Positions 60,786 through 64,000 of a stretch of 64,000 nucleotides of DNA are shown piece after piece (the stretch's first letter is position 1; every line of letters begins with the position of its first letter). The translations under genes were made by a program, and so were the position numbers. Under the pieces are notes generated by a model. The model made no database searches. It worked only from the letters and a program-made list of their open reading frames with translations, and was not told the origin of the DNA. The DNA comes from an uncultured Eubacteriales bacterium (GTDB lineage Bacteria > Bacillota > Clostridia > Oscillospirales > Oscillospiraceae), in contig URLO01000007.1 of NCBI GenBank assembly GCA_900548625.1, positions 1 to 64,000 on the forward strand. Reading direction: 5' to 3'.

Positions 60786-61523
60786 TCAGCGCGCCAGATA
60801 GCGCGAGAGGAACTCCCGCGTGCGCGCCTGCTTCGGAGCCTGGAAGATCTCCTCCGGCAGGCCGTCCTCGGCGATGACGCCGCCGTCCATGAACATGACG
60901 CGGCTCGATACGTCGCGGGCAAACGCCATCTCGTGCGTGACGACGAGCATCGTCAGCCCCGTCTGCGCGAGCGACTGCATGACCTCCAGCACCTCGCCGA
61001 CCATCTCCGGGTCGAGCGCCGAGGTCGGCTCGTCAAACAGGATGATGTCCGGGTCCATGGCCAGCGTCCGCGCGATGGCGACGCGCTGCTTCTGGCCGCC
61101 GGAAAGCTGCGCGGGACGCGCGTCAAGATATGCCGACATGCCCACGCGGCTGAGATACTCGCGCGCGCGCTCCTCGGCCTCCTGCTTCTTTCTGCCGAGC
61201 ACGGTGGTCTGCGGACTGACGCAGTTTGCAAGGACGCTCATGTTGTGAAACAGGTTGAACTGCTGAAAGACCATGCCCACACGGGCGCGGTAGCGCGAAA
61301 GATCCACGTCCTTTGCCGTGATGTCCTTCCCCTCGAAAAAGATCTGCCCGCCCGTCGGCGTTTCCAGCAGATTGATGCAGCGCAGCATCGTGCTCTTGCC
61401 GGAGCCGGAGGAGCCGATGATGCTGATGACCTCGCCCTTTTCGACCGAGAAGCTGATGTCGCGGAGCACCGCGTGCGTGCCGAACTGCTTCTCCAGATGG
61501 GACAGCCTTAAAATCTCCGCCAT
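60786..61523 (-). CDS. Amino-acid ABC transporter ATPase (probably lysine)
   Basis: A 245-residue ABC ATPase of the GlnQ/HisP group: Walker A IIGSSGSGKSTMLRC, signature LSGGQKQRVAIAR, Walker B IILFDEPTSALDPEMV and H-loop VVTHEMAFARDV. It powers import by the permease encoded 3 nt upstream. The lysine riboswitch ahead of the operon indicates lysine as main substrate. Confidence 0.9.
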   Translation of the reverse strand: MAEILRLSHLEKQFGTHAVLRDISFSVEKGEVISIIGSSGSGKSTMLRCINLLETPTGGQIFFEGKDITAKDVDLSRYRARVGMVFQQFNLFHNMSVLANCVSPQTTVLGRKKQEAEERAREYLSRVGMSAYLDARPAQLSGGQKQRVAIARTLAMDPDIILFDEPTSALDPEMVGEVLEVMQSLAQTGLTMLVVTHEMAFARDVSSRVMFMDGGVIAEDGLPEEIFQAPKQARTREFLSRYLAR

Positions 61524-61526
61524 GTC

Positions 61527-62291
61527 TCACGCCTCCTTCCGAATGCGGATCTCCGCCTGCGAGTCGGAGCCCGAGCCGCAGATGGTGTAGTTTTCTGCGC
61601 CGTCCAGCCTCCGCTCCGCCAGCCGCAGCAGCCGCGTGACGGTGAAGGTCAGGATGAAATAGATCACACAGATGACGGTGTAGGTCTGAAACGTCTGCAG
61701 ATTGATGCGCTTGATCACGCCCGCCATGTAATACAGCTCCGTCACGCCGATGACGTTGAGAACGGAGGTGTCCTTGATGTTGATGACAAATTCGTTGCTG
61801 ATCGACGGCAGGATGTTCCGCAGCACCTGCGGAAGGACGACCTTGCCCATCGCCTGCGCGTGCGTCATGCCGACGGAATACGCGCCCTCGAGCTGGCCTT
61901 TATCGACGGAGATGATGCCGCCGCGGACGATCTCGGCCATATAGGCGCCGGTGTTGATCGAGACGATGAACAGACCCGCCGGGATGAGCGGCAGCGTCTG
62001 CCCGCCGTTGAGAAAGGCGTAGCCCCAGTAGATGACCATTGCCTGCACCATCATGGGCGTGCCGCGGAAGACCTCGATGTAGATGGTGATGAGCACGCTC
62101 AGCAGCTTTCTCAGCCACCGCGCCGCCGCGCGCTTGGGGCGCGGCGCGGTGCGGATCACGCCGGTCAGCAGGCCGATGAGAAAGCCCGCCGCCGTGCCGA
62201 CCAGTGCAATGAGCATCGTATAGCCGACGCCGGTCAAAAGCTGCGGCCAGTATTTTGTGACGATGCCGATGACTTCGTTCCAGAATTCCAT
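61527..62291 (-). CDS. Amino-acid ABC transporter permease (probably lysine)
   Basis: A 254-residue HisM/GlnP-type permease with five to six helices. The family motif EVFRGTPMMVQAMVIYWG is near residue 75, and the EAA coupling loop is GAYSVGMTHAQAMGKVVLPQVLRNILP. A polar C-terminal tail (AENYTICGSGSDSQAEIRI) extends beyond the usual end. Part of the three-gene transporter operon. Confidence 0.9.
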   Translation of the reverse strand: MEFWNEVIGIVTKYWPQLLTGVGYTMLIALVGTAAGFLIGLLTGVIRTAPRPKRAAARWLRKLLSVLITIYIEVFRGTPMMVQAMVIYWGYAFLNGGQTLPLIPAGLFIVSINTGAYMAEIVRGGIISVDKGQLEGAYSVGMTHAQAMGKVVLPQVLRNILPSISNEFVINIKDTSVLNVIGVTELYYMAGVIKRINLQTFQTYTVICVIYFILTFTVTRLLRLAERRLDGAENYTICGSGSDSQAEIRIRKEA

Positions 62292-62309
62292 GACTGCCTC
62301 CGACCGCGA

Positions 62310-63182
62310 TTATTTCTGAATGATGACGACGAGATTGCTGTTATAATAGCAGTCCGTGAAATCGACTTCCTTCGCGCGCTCCTCCGTGGGGCTCATGCCC
62401 GCGACGATGGCGTCCACCGCGCCGGACTGAACGGCGGGAATGAGCGAATCCCAGACGTAGGCGCAGACCTCCAGCTTCCGGCCGAGCGCGGCGGCGACGT
62501 ACTTTGCGACCTGAATGTCATAGCCGTTGGCGTACATGCCGTTTTGACCCTCAATGGGGACGGCGCCGTTGGCCTGTGTGGTCTGCGTCCAGTTGAACGG
62601 CGCGTAGGCGCACTCCATGGCGATGCGGAAAACACCGTTCGAGGCATCCGTGTCGGGGGCGCTCAGCACGGGCGCCTCGTCAAGCTCCTGCTCGGGATCG
62701 GCGCTCATGGCGACGATCTGCGCCATGAGGGCGCGGCGGGTCTCGGCGGAGATGCCGGCGAGGATGGTGTTGACCTGCGCGGTCATCTCGGAGCCGGTCT
62801 TGAAGGCGATGGCAATGCCGGTCTCGTCATCGGTGGCGACAAAGCCGGTATCGTTGTTGACAAAGGGCAGGTAGGTGAGGGTGCTGTCCTTGCCGCAGAC
62901 CTCCAGCGCAGTCGGCTCCTCGGCGACGTAGCCGTCGATCGCGCCGGACTTGAGGGCGTTGAGAAGGTCGGTAAAGTCGGCGTAGTCCTTCTTCGTGATC
63001 CCGTCGAGCTGATCGAGCACCTCGCGGTGGAAGGTGCCGGTCTGCGCGCCGAGCGTGGCGCCGGTCAGGTCGGCGATGCACGCCGCGGACGAGATGTCCG
63101 CCTTTTCGCGGCCGGAGCCGCAGCCGGTCAGCGCCGCGCAAAGCAGCATACACACAAGCAGAGCAGAAATGAGTCTTTTCAT
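62310..63182 (-). CDS. Circularly permuted amino-acid-binding lipoprotein (probably lysine)
   Basis: A 290-residue lipoprotein with lipobox LTGCGSG (Cys near residue 21). The usual order of a family 3 binding protein is swapped. The lobe-2 part comes first (IADLTGATLGAQTGTFHRE, LLNALKSGAIDGYVAEEPTA, then GIAIAFKTGSEM). A linker (PEQELDEAPVLSAPDTDAS) follows. Then comes the part that normally starts these proteins: FRIAMECAYAPFNW, GYDIQVAKYVAAALGRKLEV, WDSLIPAVQSGAVDAIVAGM, ending YYNSNLVVIIQK. All elements needed for the fold are present, so this is a natural permutation, not a truncation. Confidence 0.85.
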   Translation of the reverse strand: MKRLISALLVCMLLCAALTGCGSGREKADISSAACIADLTGATLGAQTGTFHREVLDQLDGITKKDYADFTDLLNALKSGAIDGYVAEEPTALEVCGKDSTLTYLPFVNNDTGFVATDDETGIAIAFKTGSEMTAQVNTILAGISAETRRALMAQIVAMSADPEQELDEAPVLSAPDTDASNGVFRIAMECAYAPFNWTQTTQANGAVPIEGQNGMYANGYDIQVAKYVAAALGRKLEVCAYVWDSLIPAVQSGAVDAIVAGMSPTEERAKEVDFTDCYYNSNLVVIIQK

Positions 63183-63225
63183 AATGATGTCCTCCTATGG
63201 ATCGTGTTTTCTTTTCTGGAGAAAC

Positions 63226-63263
63226 GAAAAAAAGAACGGTCAAAGCAAGTGCTTCGACCGTTC
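63226..63263 (-). terminator. Riboswitch-controlled terminator
   Basis: On the minus strand GAACGGTCGAAGC and GCTTTGACCGTTC form the stem, followed by TTTTTTT. It lies between the L-box aptamer and the ribosome site of the binding-protein gene. Confidence 0.85.
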
Positions 63264-63294
63264 AAAGGTTCCATAAAAGGGCCTGTCGCAAATC

Positions 63295-63470
63295 GAATAT
63301 AGCACTCCGCAAAAAGATTGCGACAGTCGAATGGATGTTCTCCAGACGCCCAACACCCCGCGCTCAAACGCGGAAGCATTTCGGCGAAAGCCCCTTTCTC
63401 TGCCTTTTCGCGGCCTTTGAGAGCCTGACGGCAGATACTGATGGATTTCGCGCCTCTATATCTCTGTGTT
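63295..63470 (-). ncRNA. Lysine riboswitch (L-box)
   Basis: The minus strand carries conserved L-box blocks in order: AGATATAGAGGCGCGAA, CATCAGTAT, GGCAGAGAAAGGGGC, TTTCGCCGAAATGC, GTTGGGCGTCTGGAG, TTCGACTGTCGC and GGAGTGCTATA. Lysine binding should favour the downstream terminator and switch the transporter off. This assigns lysine as the probable substrate of the ABC operon. Confidence 0.85.
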
Positions 63471-63515
63471 TCGACGATTCAGTTTTTACGATCACCGGAA
63501 AGATGATGTGCCGTT

Positions 63516-63543
63516 ATTATAGCACGCAGCGGGCGTATGTCAA
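63516..63543 (-). promoter_or_regulatory. Promoter of the lysine transporter operon
   Basis: On the minus strand TTGACA, 16 bases, TATAAT, about 40 nt before the L-box. Confidence 0.85.
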
Positions 63544-63623
63544 GAGGCGTGAAAAAATAAACGCCGGCAATGTATAAAAATTCGCTTGGCGGCCCGGAAG
63601 CGGCAGGCGGAACATGGAAAAGC

Positions 63624-64000
63624 GGCGGACAGGGTCGTCCGCCCGCCGGAATTGCGCGTTTTCACGGAAATCCAATGCGAAATCGCAACATTTTAGAGGG
63701 CCGATGTGGGCATCGGCCCCTACAAATAACCACGAAAATTCAACTAATTTTGAGGGCGGACAGGGTCGTCCGCCCCTACAAACGGTATTGGAAAATCGTG
63801 TGCAGGTCGAAAAACCGCCGCGTTGCCCGTTTCGCGCCGTAGGGGTCGATGCCTACATCGACCCACCCTCCAAAACGGAAACACCCCCGCGCGGGGGTGG
63901 ATGGGCGTTATTGTACAGGGTTTCGTTTTCGCCCCTGCAAAATGCCTCGCAAAACGCAATATTTTCCGTTTCGCGCCGTAGGGGTCGATGCCTACATCGA
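63624..64000. repeat. Cluster of short palindromic intergenic repeats
   Basis: GGCGGAC-AGGGTC-GTCCGCC (63624-63643) and the related GGGCGGAC copy (63754-63775); GGGCCGATG-TGGG-CATCGGCCC (63698-63719); GGGTCGAT-GCCTAC-ATCGACCC (63843-63864) and a second copy cut by the window end (from about 63978); and CACCCCCGCGCGGGGGTG (63882-63899). Several are followed by CCCTACAAA. Between promoter and window end no convincing gene is seen. Confidence 0.7.

Noticed and set aside
63230..63300. Possible T-box, because TGGAACC precedes the terminator
   Set aside because: No specifier stem or antiterminator partner is seen, while the upstream 170 bases match all lysine riboswitch blocks in order.
63570..63842. 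A 90-codon frame at the right end
   Set aside because: It runs through the palindromic repeats, has no ribosome site and no recognisable protein.

Overview
The window is GC-rich Gram-positive DNA, most likely from a gut Clostridia/Oscillospiraceae-type bacterium. This is an inference from strong AGGAGG ribosome sites, a SpoVB-like flippase, a Tn1549-type conjugative element, an L-box riboswitch and short palindromic intergenic repeats. It mixes core chromosome with at least three accessory blocks.

Layout. (1) 1-10.4 kb: part of a Tn1549-like ICE on the minus strand, running from ParB through DUF4406, a C5 DNA methyltransferase, ArdA, PcfB, VirD4/TraG, Maff2 and a TrbL-like protein to a second methylase cut by the window edge. 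A 2.7-kb group II intron interrupts traG, and four copies of a 22-23 bp palindrome lie just behind gene ends. (2) 10.4-13.7 kb: an AT-rich Gabija-like pair. GajA carries an N-terminal zinc-ribbon extension; GajB is cut off at the ICE junction. (3) 13.8-14.4 kb: an intact tRNA-Pro followed by three 5' halves of tRNA-Pro. (4) 14.5-29.2 kb: core genes, including a U32-like protein, a C26 peptidase, Mug, threonine aldolase, a SpoVB-like flippase, RsmE, tRNA-Leu(GAG), larEBC, a D-threonine-aldolase operon and tRNA-Arg(CCG). (5) 29.3-35.6 kb: a degenerate IS3, an AT-rich methyltransferase-like/AAA/TOPRIM gene split by an in-frame amber codon, a broken DUF4340 gene and a frameshifted IS256. (6) 35.6-54.4 kb: nested mobilizable elements with paired large serine recombinases, MobC, relaxase, a giant S8-SLH protease and tRNA-Leu pieces. 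(7) 54.5-64 kb: trkA-trkH, a TetR regulator, a uracil permease behind a leader peptide and terminator, and a lysine-riboswitch-controlled amino-acid ABC transporter.

The most striking structure is in blocks 3 and 6. In block 6 elements have entered the anticodon loop of a tRNA-Leu(UAG) gene and split it, and each element appears to bring its own complete tRNA-Leu(UAG). That tRNA was then split by the next element. The halves, att arms and spacings fit at least three successive insertions (chromosome, E0, E1, E2), with the only intact copy in the innermost element. An exact 23-bp inverted repeat at the two ends of E1 reconstructs a palindromic attP around a central AA. The tRNA-Pro locus has the same arrangement of one intact gene and three 5' halves. 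A tRNA that is both replacement and next landing site would explain how islands pile up here. The second candidate for an undescribed system is the methyltransferase-like/AAA/TOPRIM fusion at 30.7-33.2 kb.
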